DNA of 64,000 nucleotides from Syntrophobacteraceae bacterium (GCA_003566995.1 PXBG01000151.1:17061-81060), one strand, 5' to 3'. Numbered from the stretch's first letter, positions 53,396 to 62,983 are shown. The notes: generated from the letters alone by a model not told the origin. Numbers and translations: made by a program.

Positions 53396-54775
53396 TCATG
53401 GAACTTCATGGGGGAGCTTTCGCCTCACCCTCTCCGCAAGTGTCTTCAATTGCTGAAGGTCTGCCAGGGAAAACCCAGGGCGGCGGCAGGCAAAGAAAGT
53501 GTTGTTGTGATACAGGGGTTCCCCTTCGATATCAAAGGAAGAAAGGGCACAGGCTTCCTTCCACATGGCCGTGTGAGGAACGGGCGAATACTCCGAAAGA
53601 AAGGGACGGGCTTCGGCCCGCTCAACCTCTTCGATGGCCTCGGCCACTTCCCAGCACTCCTGCCCGGGCAATCCCGCAAGAAGGTAGACACCAATCTGGT
53701 CGCTGGAAAACCCTGATCCCCTGAGCCTTTGAACAGCGCTGTGAAACGTGTCCGTCTCGACCTTTCCACCCCATTCACGCTGCCTGTGGGACCGGTTGGT
53801 TTCCAGCCCGAGACGCAGAGTCTGAAAACCGCTCGCGTGCAGCAGATCGCACCACTCCTCAGTGAGAGCCCGAATGTGGATGGCATTGGGGGTGTGAAAC
53901 CGAATTTTCCAGCCCTGTCTGCACACCTCCTTCAAGGCCTCGCGCATTTCTTCTTCCCTCCCCAGGAGCAGGGCGTCGTCGTAAAAGGCGAAATCCATCA
54001 CCCCCCGCTCCGTGTGCCAAAAACGCAACTCCTCCACAATGCAGCGGGCGGACCTGCGAACCCGGCGCGGCTGAAGAATGGAAGACGCGCAGTAGGGGCA
54101 GTTGTAAGGGCAGCCCACGCTGGTCAGCAGGGGCACAAAGTCCCGGTGGGCGGTCAGGTCCATGGCCGGCTGAGGCCACTGCCTGAAATCCCCCCACAGG
54201 GCCGCGTTTTGCAGGGAAAAACCCGTGTGCGCCTCCACCAGGGAAGGCAACCCCCCCGCAGATTCAGTGATGACCCTGTGAGCGCCCATGTGCACCGCTG
54301 CGTGCTGAGGGCACAGTCGCGCATAAATTCCCCCCAGCCACACGGGCGTTTCGGGGAAGATTTCCCGCACCAGGCGGATGGTTTCCTCCACACCCGGGTA
54401 CCAGTAGGTCATGATGGAAGTCACCCACACCAGGTCCGGTTTGTCCAGGGCACCAAGTCTGGCACGCAGGCTCTCCGGGTGGATGCCGTGGCGAAACCAC
54501 TTTCGGCGCATGCCCGCCAGAGGTTCGGGCATTTCCACCCTCATGCGGGCAAACTTGCCCGTTCCGTATTTGCGGTGAGTGGCCCTCAGGCACTGGGGAT
54601 GCTCATTGGTGAAGGCGTCGTGCCGGTCCAGGCAATCCACGAAGGCCACGCCGCACCCCCCTTCTCTCAGAAGGGCCGCGAGGGAGAGGAGGCCCAGGGG
54701 TTTGGCCCAGAGGTCGTAGGCGGCAAAGTCCGTGATCCAGGGATTGATCAGCAAAATGAAGGGAGTTCTTTTCAT
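53396..54775 (-). CDS. B12-binding-type radical SAM protein
   Basis: 459 residues. The N-terminal region (1-170) has a cobalamin-binding-like Rossmann pattern: FILLINPWITDFAAYDLWAKPLG, GCGVAFVDCLD and PVWLGGIYARLC. The DxHxxG motif is not obvious. The radical SAM core starts with TSVGCPYNCPYCASSIL (CxxxCxxC), then FAFYDDALL, FHTPNAIHIRAL, LRLGLETN and IGVYLLAGLPGQ. The reaction is unknown; such proteins often modify small molecules. A lone gene. Confidence 0.88.
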   Translation of the reverse strand: MKRTPFILLINPWITDFAAYDLWAKPLGLLSLAALLREGGCGVAFVDCLDRHDAFTNEHPQCLRATHRKYGTGKFARMRVEMPEPLAGMRRKWFRHGIHPESLRARLGALDKPDLVWVTSIMTYWYPGVEETIRLVREIFPETPVWLGGIYARLCPQHAAVHMGAHRVITESAGGLPSLVEAHTGFSLQNAALWGDFRQWPQPAMDLTAHRDFVPLLTSVGCPYNCPYCASSILQPRRVRRSARCIVEELRFWHTERGVMDFAFYDDALLLGREEEMREALKEVCRQGWKIRFHTPNAIHIRALTEEWCDLLHASGFQTLRLGLETNRSHRQREWGGKVETDTFHSAVQRLRGSGFSSDQIGVYLLAGLPGQECWEVAEAIEEVERAEARPFLSEYSPVPHTAMWKEACALSSFDIEGEPLYHNNTFFACRRPGFSLADLQQLKTLAERVRRKLPHEVP

Positions 54776-54985
54776 GGGCAGCCGGGACCATTATGAACAG
54801 GGCAGGGAAAAATGCGCCGGGCAGAAACAGGAGCAAACTAAAACCGCGTGTTTTTGCCTGTGAAAAAAGCCATCCTTTTGAAAGATGGCGTTGGATTCAT
54901 GAGCTTTTATCGGTTTTCAGCGGCGGGGTCAATGATTCCCGTCAAAGAGAGGGCCCAAAGGGAGAGAGAAAGGAGGTTCATTCCC

Positions 54986-55435
54986 GTGAGAGTCGTGGTG
55001 CAGAGAGTGACGGAAGCGTCTGTGGCAGTGGAAGGAAGGGAAGTCTCGCGCATAGGCAGGGGGTTGCTTATTTTTCTCGGAGTGGGAGCCGAAGATGGTC
55101 TCAAGGACGTGGAGTACCTGGCGGAAAAACTGGCCCACCTGCGCATCTTCCCTGATTCGCAAGACAAGATGAACCTTTCTCTCGTGGACGTGAAGGGGGA
55201 AGCCCTGGTGGTGTCCCAGTTCACCCTCTGGGGAGACTGCCGTAAAGGGAGAAGGCCGTCCTTCACGGAGGCGGCGCCACCCCCGGGGGCAGAAGAACTT
55301 TATGAAGGCTTCCTCGACGCCCTGAAAGGGTGGACCGGCTCCGTGGCTTCGGGCATTTTTCAGGAAAACATGCAGGTCCACCTGGTGAACGACGGGCCGG
55401 TCACCTTTCTTCTGGACAGCAGGAAGAATTTCTGA
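54986..55435 (+). CDS. dtd: D-aminoacyl-tRNA deacylase
   Basis: 149 residues from GTG 54986, with AAAGGAGG 9 nt upstream. It starts [16 protein letters not shown], then [44 protein letters not shown] and the C-terminal [11 protein letters not shown], where the Gly-cisPro motif recognises the D-amino acid (NxGPVT). Releases D-amino acids or glycine from wrongly charged tRNA. The frame upstream to 54848 is open but not homologous. Confidence 0.96.
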   Translation: MRVVVQRVTEASVAVEGREVSRIGRGLLIFLGVGAEDGLKDVEYLAEKLAHLRIFPDSQDKMNLSLVDVKGEALVVSQFTLWGDCRKGRRPSFTEAAPPPGAEELYEGFLDALKGWTGSVASGIFQENMQVHLVNDGPVTFLLDSRKNF

Positions 55436-55540
55436 AGGAGATGGAAGGAACGTGGGGGAAATGACGGCAGTGAAGGTGCACCGCCCGGGACAAGGCTGTT
55501 GACTTAAGCCTTTACACCCCGAACAAACCTCCCTTCAAGC

Positions 55541-55610
55541 CATAAAACTTCAAGTCATAAAACTTTACATCATAAAACTTTACATCATAAAACTTCACGC
55601 CATAAAACTC
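55541..55610. repeat. 15-bp tandem repeat, 4.6 copies
   Basis: Units start at 55541, 55556, 55571, 55586 and 55601 with consensus CATAAAACTTTACAT. Copies 2 and 3 are identical; copies 1 and 4 differ at 3 positions; the fifth is cut after CATAAAACT. Not CRISPR: there are no spacers. Confidence 0.9.
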
Positions 55611-55634
55611 CCTTCACGTCATTCCCGCCCTTCA

Positions 55635-55668
55635 CGTCATTCCCGCGGAGGCGGGAATCCAGTTTTTT
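55635..55668 (+). repeat. dRS3-like palindromic repeat, copy 2, with T-run
   Basis: CGTCATTCCCGCGGAGGCGG plus GAATCCAG, then TTTTTT. A half copy (CACGTCATTCCCGCC) lies just before at 55616-55629. With the T-run it can serve as an intrinsic terminator for dtd. Confidence 0.8.
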
Positions 55669-55874
55669 CAAGCCTTCCAGACCCCTCTTCGCGAAGGGTC
55701 ACGGGACAGGGCAACACGCAATCCGTTAAGTCAACAGCATTGCCCGCCTGGAAAGGGGTGGGAATATGGCACGCACACCGCCCATGGAGGAGGTTGATGC
55801 TGAAAGGGCTCGTTGAAAGGGCTCCATGGCTTTCCTGAAGCCATGGAGCCCCCGCGGTAGCAAGATCGCCGAAA

Positions 55875-56369
55875 TCAGTCGGCCTTGAAGAAGGCCTTCT
55901 GGTTGGCGCCGCAAACGGGGCACTTTTCGGGGGCTGCAGTGGCTACGGTGTAGCCGCAAATCCTGCACAGATACCAGTCCTGGACGGGAAATTTATCCAG
56001 CTGCTCGAGAGCCTGCTCGTAAAGGCCCGCATGAACCTTTTCCACCTCATTGGCGTTGTAGAAGCTGATTTCCGCCGATTTCTGATTTTCCGCCTTGGCA
56101 TCCTCGATCATCTGAGGATACATGGACTTGAATTCATGCATTTCACCCTCAAGAGCCTCCTTAAGGTTTTCCTTGGTGCTCTTGACTCCGTTGAGCGCTT
56201 TCAGGTGCTTGTGAGCATGAATGGTTTCTGCGGCGGCTACGGCGCGGAACAACTTGGCAACGCCCGACATGTTTTCGTCTTCAGCCCTCTCGGCAAAAGC
56301 GAGATACCTGCGGTTGGCTTGAGATTCACCGGCAAAGGCCTCGCGCAGATGTTCTTCCGTCTTCGACAT
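55875..56369 (-). CDS. Rubrerythrin
   Basis: 164 residues. The N-terminal diiron four-helix domain has EAFAGESQANRRYLAFAERA and AAAETIHAHKHL, then EALEGEMHEFKSMYP and NEVEKVHAGLY, giving the Glu/His ligands. The C-terminal rubredoxin-like domain has YLCRICGYTVATAAPEKCPVCGA with four Cys for Fe. It reduces hydrogen peroxide in anaerobes. AAAGGGG lies before ATG 56369. A lone gene. Confidence 0.96.
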   Translation of the reverse strand: MSKTEEHLREAFAGESQANRRYLAFAERAEDENMSGVAKLFRAVAAAETIHAHKHLKALNGVKSTKENLKEALEGEMHEFKSMYPQMIEDAKAENQKSAEISFYNANEVEKVHAGLYEQALEQLDKFPVQDWYLCRICGYTVATAAPEKCPVCGANQKAFFKAD

Positions 56370-56506
56370 ATTGTTCCCCTTTCAAGTCTGCTTGTTCACG
56401 GTTGTTTCGCCAATTTCCGATGGAAGCTGCGGGTCGTGAGACTCATCCGCAAAGTTCTTCCAAGTTCACGGCAGGTCATCAAAAACCATTGTTGTTCAAT
56501 GGGAGA

Positions 56507-56535
56507 AAGTTAAGAAACGATTAATTCAAAGTCAA
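56507..56535 (-). promoter_or_regulatory. Promoter of the rubrerythrin gene
   Basis: On the minus strand TTGACT (56535-56530) and TAACTT (56512-56507) are 17 nt apart, about 140 nt before the start. Confidence 0.5.
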
Positions 56536-56537
56536 TC

Positions 56538-56567
56538 TTCAGATGTCTTTGATTATGATTCTATAAT
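56538..56567 (+). promoter_or_regulatory. Promoter of the thioesterase gene
   Basis: A perfect TATAAT at 56562-56567 with TTCAGA (56538-56543) 18 nt upstream; about 65 nt before ATG 56633. Confidence 0.55.
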
Positions 56568-56632
56568 GATTTATTGTATTTTTTGAAGCAGGCGTGGAGA
56601 CAAATCGTTTCACATTTTAAGCAGGAGGAGCC

Positions 56633-57031
56633 ATGAGTACACCCTTTAAAGTGGGAATGACACACCAGGTGAAGATCAAGTCCGGTCAGGAACATTCGGC
56701 ACAACTCTTCTACCCCAATCTTCCCGACGTCTTTGCGACGCCCCAGTTGGGAGGCCTCATGGAGAGAGCTTCCGCAGAGCTGATCGATCAGCACCTGCAA
56801 CCCGGGGAACAGTCGGTGGGCATTTCCATGGATCTCAAGCACACCGCGGCCACACCCCTTGGAATGGAAGTCACCGTCAAAACGGAAATCACGGCCGTGG
56901 AAGGGCGCAAGCTTTCTTTCAAACTGGAAGCCTTTGATGAAGTGGAAAAAATTGGTGAGGCCACTCACGACCGGTTCATCATCAACGCAGAGAAGTTCAA
57001 TGCGCGGGTGGTTGAAAAAGCCAAAAAATAA
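56633..57031 (+). CDS. Hotdog-fold thioesterase (FlK-like)
   Basis: 132 residues, one hotdog domain. FATPQLGGLMERASAELID aligns with the start of the long helix, SVGISMDLKHTAATPLGMEV with the active-site strand, and IGEATHDRFIIN follows. It resembles fluoroacetyl-CoA thioesterase FlK and its many uncharacterised relatives, which hydrolyse small acyl-CoAs. It precedes an ADP-forming acyl-CoA synthetase, so both may handle the same CoA esters. Confidence 0.85.
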   Translation: MSTPFKVGMTHQVKIKSGQEHSAQLFYPNLPDVFATPQLGGLMERASAELIDQHLQPGEQSVGISMDLKHTAATPLGMEVTVKTEITAVEGRKLSFKLEAFDEVEKIGEATHDRFIINAEKFNARVVEKAKK

Positions 57032-57211
57032 GGCCTGAATTCTCATGGCCCCGCAAGGGGGAACCATGGGGAACCGCCAGGCTTCAAGTGCAGGCCGGGA
57101 GACTTCCGGAGGAAGCGAAATGCATTTCCGGGGAAAATCCCGGCCTGCGCTCCCAAAACACCCCCTTTTCCACTTGCCCCCGCAGGTGCAATCGTCAGAA
57201 GGGAGGTCCTC

Positions 57212-59221
57212 ATGTCCACCAGCGATCTACGCTGTTTTTTTCATCCTCAGAGCATCGCCGTCATCGGCGCGTCCGAGAGTCCTGAAAAACTGGGCCACGA
57301 GATTTTGAAGAACTTGGTGGAAGGCGGTTTCCCGGGAGCCATCTATCCCATCAACCCAAAAACGGAGCGCATCCTGGGACTCACCTGCTTCACCAACGTG
57401 AAGGAGATTCCCGACGCAGTGGACCTGGCCGTGGTGATCATTCCCTCGCGCTTTGTGCCTCAGGCCATCCAGGACTGTGGCGAAAAGCACGTGAAAGGGG
57501 CGATCATCGTCACGGGGGGCTTCAGCGAAGCCGGCGATGAAGGCGAAGCCCTGCAGAACGAAGTGGCCAGGATCGCCAAAGAATATGATGTGCGCCTCAT
57601 CGGCCCCAATTGCCAGGGAGTGAACAATCCCTACCACCCCCTCTGTGCATCCTGGCCCCTCCTCACCCAGAAGGGTCGCGTGGCCGTCATCAGCCAGAGC
57701 GGAACCGTGGGCGCGGCCATGATGGACTGGTTTTCCGTGGAGGAACTGGGGGTTTCCAGCTTCGTGAGCCTGGGCAACCGTGCCGACGTGAGCGAACTGG
57801 ACCTCATGGAATATTTTGAAGAAGACCCCAACACCAGCGTCATCGCCATCTACCTGGAAGGAACCAAGGATGCGGAACGCTTTCAGAAGATACTAGGCCG
57901 TGTCACCAAGCCCGTGGTGATTCTCAAGGCAGGCCGCACGCCGGGAGGAAAGGTGGCCGCCGAATCCCACACCAAGTCTCTGGCAGGAGCCGACGCCATT
58001 TATTCTTCCATCTTTCAGCGAAACGATGTGTGCCGGGCGGAAACCATCCAGGATTTCTACGACTTCGCCAAGGGACTGGCCTACCTCAATCCTCCCGACG
58101 GCAACCGCATCCTTTTTGTGACCACTTCCGGAGGCGCCGCCATTCTGGCCACGGACGCCGCCGAACAGGAAGGGCTGGAGGTGCCTCCCCTGCCCAAAGA
58201 GCTGGCCGACCAGCTGGAAGGCATCATTCCTCCTCACGCCATTCGCGGCAACCCCCTGGATCTCACGGGAGATGCCAACGCCAAGATGTTCCAGGAAGTC
58301 ATTCAGAGGGCGAGGCCTCACTTCGACACAGTGGGCATCATCTTCGGGGACCCCGTTTTGGACGCGTCCACGGTGGTGACCCCCCATCAGAACGAACTCG
58401 TCATGTTCCTGGGGGGTGCGGAGGTGGAACGGGAGGAAAAACTCAAGATGCACCATGCGGGTATCCCCGTTTTTCCCACGCCCGAAAGGGGCATACGCGC
58501 CCTGTCTCACCTCATTCCACCCAGCATGAAAGGCCAGAAGGCCAAGCACACTTTTCCCGCGGCGGAAGGCAAATCCCAGATGAGCCTCTCCCAGTGCTTC
58601 CGCTTTCTGGAAGGGAAGGGATTCGACTGCATCGTGAGCCGTTCCGCCGACAGCCCCGGAAAGGCCGCTCATGTGGCCCACCAGCTGGGACTTCCCGTGG
58701 CCGTTAAAATCGACTCCCCCCATATCCTGCACAAATCGGACGTGGGAGGGGTGAAGCTCAACATCCTGTCCGCCCAGGACGTGAGGGCCACCTACGACCG
58801 CATGCTGTCGGGCATTCAGGAAAAGCATCCCGAGGCCACGCTGGACGGCGTGGTGGTGAGCGCCATGGCCAGCCCCGGACTGGAAGTCATTCTGGGCATG
58901 AACCGCGACGAGCAGTTCGGGCCCATGGTCATGTTCGGCCTTGGAGGCATCACCGTGGAATTGTTCCGGGATGTGTCCCTGCGCCTGCTCCCCATAGACC
59001 GGGACGACGCCCTGGAGATGATCCATGAAATCAAGGCCGCTCCATTGCTGAAAGGCTACCGGGGACAGCAGAAAATCGATGTGGAAGCCCTGGCGGACGC
59101 CCTGCTCAACCTGGCCCAGATCGCACAAGACCATCCCGACATCGTTGAAATCGACCTCAACCCTGTCTTCGCTTACCCCGAAGGCCTGGTGGTCGTGGAC
59201 GCGCGCATTCTGAAGGCGTGA
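57212..59221 (+). CDS. ADP-forming acyl-CoA synthetase, fused subunits
   Basis: 669 residues. CoA-binding domain from residue 7 (FFHPQSIAVIGASESPEKLG), succinyl-CoA-synthetase-like ligase domains with VISQSGTVGAAMMDW and the phospho-His loop AAESHTKSLAGADAIY, then a C-terminal ATP-grasp (SPHILHKSDVGGVKLN, QFGPMVMFGLGG). It is the alpha-beta fused type known as Acd/NDP-forming. It can form ATP from acetyl- or other acyl-CoA, useful for an acetate-producing anaerobe; direction and substrate are not shown. AAGGGAGG lies before ATG 57212. Confidence 0.93.
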   Translation: MSTSDLRCFFHPQSIAVIGASESPEKLGHEILKNLVEGGFPGAIYPINPKTERILGLTCFTNVKEIPDAVDLAVVIIPSRFVPQAIQDCGEKHVKGAIIVTGGFSEAGDEGEALQNEVARIAKEYDVRLIGPNCQGVNNPYHPLCASWPLLTQKGRVAVISQSGTVGAAMMDWFSVEELGVSSFVSLGNRADVSELDLMEYFEEDPNTSVIAIYLEGTKDAERFQKILGRVTKPVVILKAGRTPGGKVAAESHTKSLAGADAIYSSIFQRNDVCRAETIQDFYDFAKGLAYLNPPDGNRILFVTTSGGAAILATDAAEQEGLEVPPLPKELADQLEGIIPPHAIRGNPLDLTGDANAKMFQEVIQRARPHFDTVGIIFGDPVLDASTVVTPHQNELVMFLGGAEVEREEKLKMHHAGIPVFPTPERGIRALSHLIPPSMKGQKAKHTFPAAEGKSQMSLSQCFRFLEGKGFDCIVSRSADSPGKAAHVAHQLGLPVAVKIDSPHILHKSDVGGVKLNILSAQDVRATYDRMLSGIQEKHPEATLDGVVVSAMASPGLEVILGMNRDEQFGPMVMFGLGGITVELFRDVSLRLLPIDRDDALEMIHEIKAAPLLKGYRGQQKIDVEALADALLNLAQIAQDHPDIVEIDLNPVFAYPEGLVVVDARILKA

Positions 59222-59347
59222 GCCCGCCAATTCCCTTCAAGGGAAAAGGTTGCGAAAAAACTTCAATTCCTGGCTCCCGGTGGCTGCGTTGCCGGGAACC
59301 AGGAATCACACCCCAAAAACCGTCCCCATACAACCAACCCCCAAAAC

Positions 59348-59381
59348 CGTCATTCCCGCATGCTTTCAGCGGGAATCCAGG
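59348..59381. repeat. dRS3-like palindromic repeat, copy 3
   Basis: CGTCATTCCCGC, an 8-nt loop with TGCTTTCA, GCGGGAATCCAGGA. The arms ATTCCCGC and GCGGGAAT are perfect, the loop longer than in other copies. Confidence 0.8.
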
Positions 59382-59461
59382 ACTCCTATCCACCCCCTGA
59401 AATCATGGCAAATCCCCTGACACCACCACCCCAACAAACAAAACAGTGCCCTCTGCTCCCC

Positions 59462-60109
59462 TCATGAACCGGCATTTTTATAACGGACCCGGTCCAGCCT
59501 CTCCAGCTCAGCCGGCCCAAGAGGCACCACCTTTTCCCCCCCAAGAAGCCGTGCGTAAAAAAGGGTGTGAGCCGCGTGCTCCAGCTTTTCCAGCCGTTGA
59601 TAGGCCTCTTCGAGAGTGCCGCCCATGGTGAGGGACCCGTGCCGTTCCAGAAGAATGGCCTGGTGATCCTCCACCAGCGGTGCAATGGACCGGGGCACTT
59701 CTTCCGTGGAGGGAGTGGCGTAGGGAGCCGTGGGCACAGGCCCCATGGTCAGCCACACTTCGGGAAGCATCCGTGCATCGAAGGCCACACCCGCCAAGGT
59801 TAGGGCCGTCAGCATGGCTGGATGGGCGTGGACAATGGCCTGCACATCGGGCCTTTTCTCATAGACCAGCAGGTGCATGCGGATTTCACTGGAAGGCCTT
59901 CCAAAACCGGCCAGGACTTTTCCCTGTGAGTCCACCGTGAGAAGATCCGACACGGAAATGTCCCCCTTGGCCGTGCCGCTCCGCGTGATGAGGATCCGGT
60001 CTGCGGCCAGGCGGCAGCTCACGTTTCCATCGGTGGCCGCAATGAGGCCTTTTTCTACCAGCTTCCCGCAAATCCGGATCAGTTCGCGTCCCAGAACCTT
60101 TTCGTCCAC
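59462..60109 (-). CDS. Class II aldolase/adducin family protein
   Basis: 215 residues from GTG 60109, which has GGGGAGGG 4 nt upstream; the frame is open to 60175 (ATG 60163, 60127). ELIRICGKLVEKGLIAATDGNVSCRL is the typical start, with phosphate-site SGTAKGD, zinc ligands in IVHAHPAMLTAL and ERHGSLTMGGTLEEAY. The family includes L-fuculose-1-phosphate, L-rhamnulose-1-phosphate and methylthioribulose enzymes; the substrate is not known here. Confidence 0.87.
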   Translation of the reverse strand: MDEKVLGRELIRICGKLVEKGLIAATDGNVSCRLAADRILITRSGTAKGDISVSDLLTVDSQGKVLAGFGRPSSEIRMHLLVYEKRPDVQAIVHAHPAMLTALTLAGVAFDARMLPEVWLTMGPVPTAPYATPSTEEVPRSIAPLVEDHQAILLERHGSLTMGGTLEEAYQRLEKLEHAAHTLFYARLLGGEKVVPLGPAELERLDRVRYKNAGS

Positions 60110-60419
60110 TTCACCCTCCCCTGCCATGGATGCGGCAGCTTTGCCAAAATTCAAAACATTCATAAGCCCATGCAACTTCAGGTGTTTCTGGAGAATTCAC
60201 GCAAGAATCACCTTGTCTTTCACTGCCCTTGCCTTCTATACTCGCCCAGTGAAACATGGCAGATAAAAAAAAGACCGATCCTGTATGGAGACGCCGGGTT
60301 CCCGCCCGGCAGAGCCCCTTTCACCCGGAAAAATTCCCGTGCTGAGCAGGCGGCGTTGCACATGGCGCACCGGGCAGGAACAGGGCATATTACAATTACC
60401 AGAAGGAGCGCCAGGATTC

Positions 60420-61643
60420 ATGATGAAATGGTTCAAACAAAAGAAGAAGAACAAGAATAAACCTTCTATTCCTGCGGAAACGGGGACTCAGCCATCCGAA
60501 GAGGTACCCCCCGGGGAGTCTCCCCCTGCCGGTCAGTCCATGGAAGTTCGGGAAGACATGAACATGGCGAAAAACGCCGATCCTCCTGAGGAAGACCCCC
60601 AGGAAACCAAAACTCCACAAGGAGAACCGCCGGAAGAGGAACCCGAAGAGGAAATCATCATCCTGGACGACCTCCTGGAAGAAGAGGAAGACCAGGACGG
60701 CGCATCTCAGAAGGATGAAGAACCGGAAGAGAAGCGGCGCTTCTTCCGGCGCCTCCGGGAGCGCATGCACAAAACACGGGAAAACTTCACATCCCGCGTG
60801 GACCGCTTGGTGCTCGGCAAAAAAACCATCGACATGGACCTCCTCGACGACCTGGAAGAAGTGCTCATCACGTCGGACCTGGGGGTGCGGACCACCCAGA
60901 CCCTTCTGCAGCGGGTGACGGAAAAAATAAAACGCAAGGAGCTCAAGGAACCGGAAAAGCTTCGGGAACAGCTTCGGCAGGAAATTCAATCCATTCTGGA
61001 CGTGCCTTCTCCTCCCTTGGACCTTTCTGCCCAGCACCCCTTCGTCATCATGGTGGTGGGGGTGAATGGTGTGGGCAAGACCACAACCATCGGCAAGCTG
61101 GCTCACCAGTTCAAAGGGGAAGGGCGAAAGGTCATGCTGGCCGCCTGCGACACCTTCCGCGCCGCCGCCGTGGAACAGCTGGTCCTGTGGGGGGAAAGAG
61201 CCCATGTGCCCGTCATTCGGCAGAAAAGCGGCTCGGACCCTTCAGCGGTGGCCTTCGACGCCATGGATGCGGCCGTGTCGAGGCACATGGACGTGCTCCT
61301 TCTGGACACGGCGGGCCGCATGCACACCAAGGTGAACCTCATGGAAGAGCTCAAAAAAGTCCACCGCACCCTCCAGCGCAAGATGGAATGGGCGCCTCAC
61401 GAAATCTGGCTGGTCCTCGACGCCACCACGGGCCAGAACGCTCTTTCCCAGGCGCGCCTTTTCAAGGAAACTATCGGCGTGACAGGCCTCATTCTGACCA
61501 AGCTGGACGGCACGGCCAAGGGAGGCATCGCCGTGGCCATCTGCGATGAACTGCAGATTCCCGTGCGCTACATCGGCATCGGTGAAAGCCTGGAAGACCT
61601 CCGACCCTTCGATCCACAGGAATTCGCCCGGGCCATTTTTTGA
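60420..61643 (+). CDS. ftsY: Signal recognition particle receptor FtsY
   Basis: 407 residues. Basic start [16 protein letters not shown], then an acidic A domain of about 90 residues ([20 protein letters not shown]). The N and G domains follow: [19 protein letters not shown] (G1), [29 protein letters not shown] (G3), [10 protein letters not shown] (G4) and [14 protein letters not shown]. It docks SRP-ribosome complexes at the membrane. AAGGAG lies 11 nt before ATG 60420; the upstream frame to 60285 is not homologous. Confidence 0.97.
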   Translation: MMKWFKQKKKNKNKPSIPAETGTQPSEEVPPGESPPAGQSMEVREDMNMAKNADPPEEDPQETKTPQGEPPEEEPEEEIIILDDLLEEEEDQDGASQKDEEPEEKRRFFRRLRERMHKTRENFTSRVDRLVLGKKTIDMDLLDDLEEVLITSDLGVRTTQTLLQRVTEKIKRKELKEPEKLREQLRQEIQSILDVPSPPLDLSAQHPFVIMVVGVNGVGKTTTIGKLAHQFKGEGRKVMLAACDTFRAAAVEQLVLWGERAHVPVIRQKSGSDPSAVAFDAMDAAVSRHMDVLLLDTAGRMHTKVNLMEELKKVHRTLQRKMEWAPHEIWLVLDATTGQNALSQARLFKETIGVTGLILTKLDGTAKGGIAVAICDELQIPVRYIGIGESLEDLRPFDPQEFARAIF

Positions 61644-62041
61644 TGCCCCCCTGGAGGGGGTCAGGTCTTGAAATATCATCTTTCAGCTCCTTCCCCCTCC
61701 GGCAAGACACCAGCCATTCCCACGCGCTATCTCCACCACGGCCAAGACCCCTTCCAGGTCATTGAACCCCCTGACACGTCATTCCCGCGAAGGCGGGAAT
61801 CCAGGCTCCTGGAATTGGGCCTTTTGGTAGCTTCCCGCTCCCTGCCTCACGCCGGCAACGAATCAGGCCCCCGCGCAATCCCCCAAATCATGAGCATGGC
61901 CATGGGAACGGTCATCGAAACAATTTGCCCTTGATCTTCCCCGAAGCACCGTTGTAGCCTGTCAGGCAGGACTTGCTTCCGGGCACCATCGGGCCCTTCA
62001 CACGTTCATTCCAGGCAGCACGGCGAGGAGGAGGAGAATCC
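61644..62041. other. Intergenic region with repeat copy 4
   Basis: 398 bp without a gene. It holds the palindromic repeat at 61777-61804. Nothing else recognised except the RBS of the next gene. Confidence 0.5.
61777..61804. repeat. dRS3-like palindromic repeat, copy 4
   Basis: CGTCATTCCCGCGAAGGCGG plus GAATCCAG; ATTCCC-N8-GGGAAT exactly. Confidence 0.85.
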
Positions 62042-62794
62042 ATGAGCGGCAAAGCAGCGCCCCAATCCTTTGAAGACTTGTCTGAGGGGGAATTGATTCA
62101 GTTTATTCTGGATGGTTTCCGCAGATCGCTCATTCACTATGGGTGCTGGTTCCGCGAAGTGGACTACCAGCTGGGGACGGACCGGGCCATCGCCCTGGAA
62201 AAGGAGGCGGGAGACCAGGCCTGGAGCATCATCCTGAAGCGTCTCTCCAAAATTCTCGGGTTCGAGATGGAAGGAGGGGTGCCCAAAGCCCTCACCTCCC
62301 TGAGCAGGGAGGAACTCATGGAGCTTTTGGACGGAGTGGCCGTCAACTGGCTGGCCAGCGACGGGGTGTGGTTCCAGACGGTGGAACGCCATCATGGCAT
62401 GGACGCGGCAAAGCGCTGCAACGACACCTGCTGGACCCGGTTTTCACCTTATGAGGCTTTTCGAATCAAGGAACTGCTGGGCCTTCCTTCAAGGGCGGGC
62501 CTCGAGGGCCTTCAAAGAGCCCTCGCTTTCCGCCTCTACGCCCGCATCAACAAACAATCCATCCATCCCGTGGACGCCAGCAGTTTCATCTTCCGCATGG
62601 ACGACTGCCGTGTTCAGAGCGCCCGGAAGCGAAAGGGCCTTGCGGACTACCCCTGCAAATCGGCGGGCATGCTGGAATACCCCTTCTTTGCCCGCTGTGT
62701 GGACGACCGCATCGTCACGGAATGTGTGGGCTGTCCTCCCGACCCCCATCCCGAAGAATGGTTCTGCGCCTGGAAATTCAGCATGGAAACGTAG
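62042..62794 (+). CDS. DUF6125-like cysteine protein
   Basis: 250 residues from ATG 62042 (GAGGAGGAG 9 nt upstream). The helical N-terminal half includes HYGCWFREVDYQLGTDRAIA and a repeat of that pattern, WLASDGVWFQTVERHHGMDA. The C-terminal half has a cysteine set: MDDCRVQSARKRKGL, YPCKSAGMLEYPFFARC, TECVGCPPDPHPEEWFCAWK. This looks like the DUF6125 family of Desulfobacterota; Cys/His may bind a metal or Fe-S cluster. Function unknown. The frame to 61973 is open but less likely. Confidence 0.7.
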   Translation: MSGKAAPQSFEDLSEGELIQFILDGFRRSLIHYGCWFREVDYQLGTDRAIALEKEAGDQAWSIILKRLSKILGFEMEGGVPKALTSLSREELMELLDGVAVNWLASDGVWFQTVERHHGMDAAKRCNDTCWTRFSPYEAFRIKELLGLPSRAGLEGLQRALAFRLYARINKQSIHPVDASSFIFRMDDCRVQSARKRKGLADYPCKSAGMLEYPFFARCVDDRIVTECVGCPPDPHPEEWFCAWKFSMET

Positions 62795-62855
62795 AAAGGG
62801 AGGCAACACGACGCGGCTGACCGACGCCCCTTCAACCCATGGGAAAACCCCTTCA

Positions 62856-62883
62856 CGTCATTCCCGCCCAGGCGGGAATCGAG
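62856..62883. repeat. dRS3-like palindromic repeat, copy 5
   Basis: CGTCATTCCCGCCCAGGCGG plus GAATCGAG; ATTCCC-N8-GGGAAT exact. It lies between the DUF6125-like gene and the truncated ATPase. Confidence 0.85.
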
Positions 62884-62963
62884 AGCGAAACGTGCGGTTC
62901 TTACCCACAAACTGCACGTCGCCCCTGCCAGGGCGGCGGCCCTGAAAGTTCTTAGTCGGCTGC

Positions 62964-62983
62964 ATTCCCGCAGGCCCGGGAAT
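62964..62983. repeat. dRS3-like palindromic repeat, copy 6
   Basis: ATTCCCGCAGGCCCGGGAAT, core exact but flanks (TGC, GGC) unlike the other copies. It abuts the truncated 5' end of the ATPase remnant. Confidence 0.65.

Larger units (their letters stand above)
55436..55874. other. Repeat-rich intergenic region
   Basis: 439 bp between dtd and rubrerythrin. It holds the 15-bp tandem repeats (55541-55610) and palindromic repeat copy 2 (55635-55662). Near 55790-55850 CCATGGAGG and CTCCATGG, and TGGCTTTCCTGAAGCCATGG, can fold at the end of the rubrerythrin transcript. No gene seen. Confidence 0.5.

Noticed and set aside
55541..55610. CRISPR array
   Set aside because: The 15-bp units are directly adjacent without spacers, and no cas gene is in the window.
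62042..62794. DUF6125-like gene as an L-amino-acid enzyme
   Set aside because: Only the cysteine pattern and general layout are visible; no catalytic motif supports a reaction.
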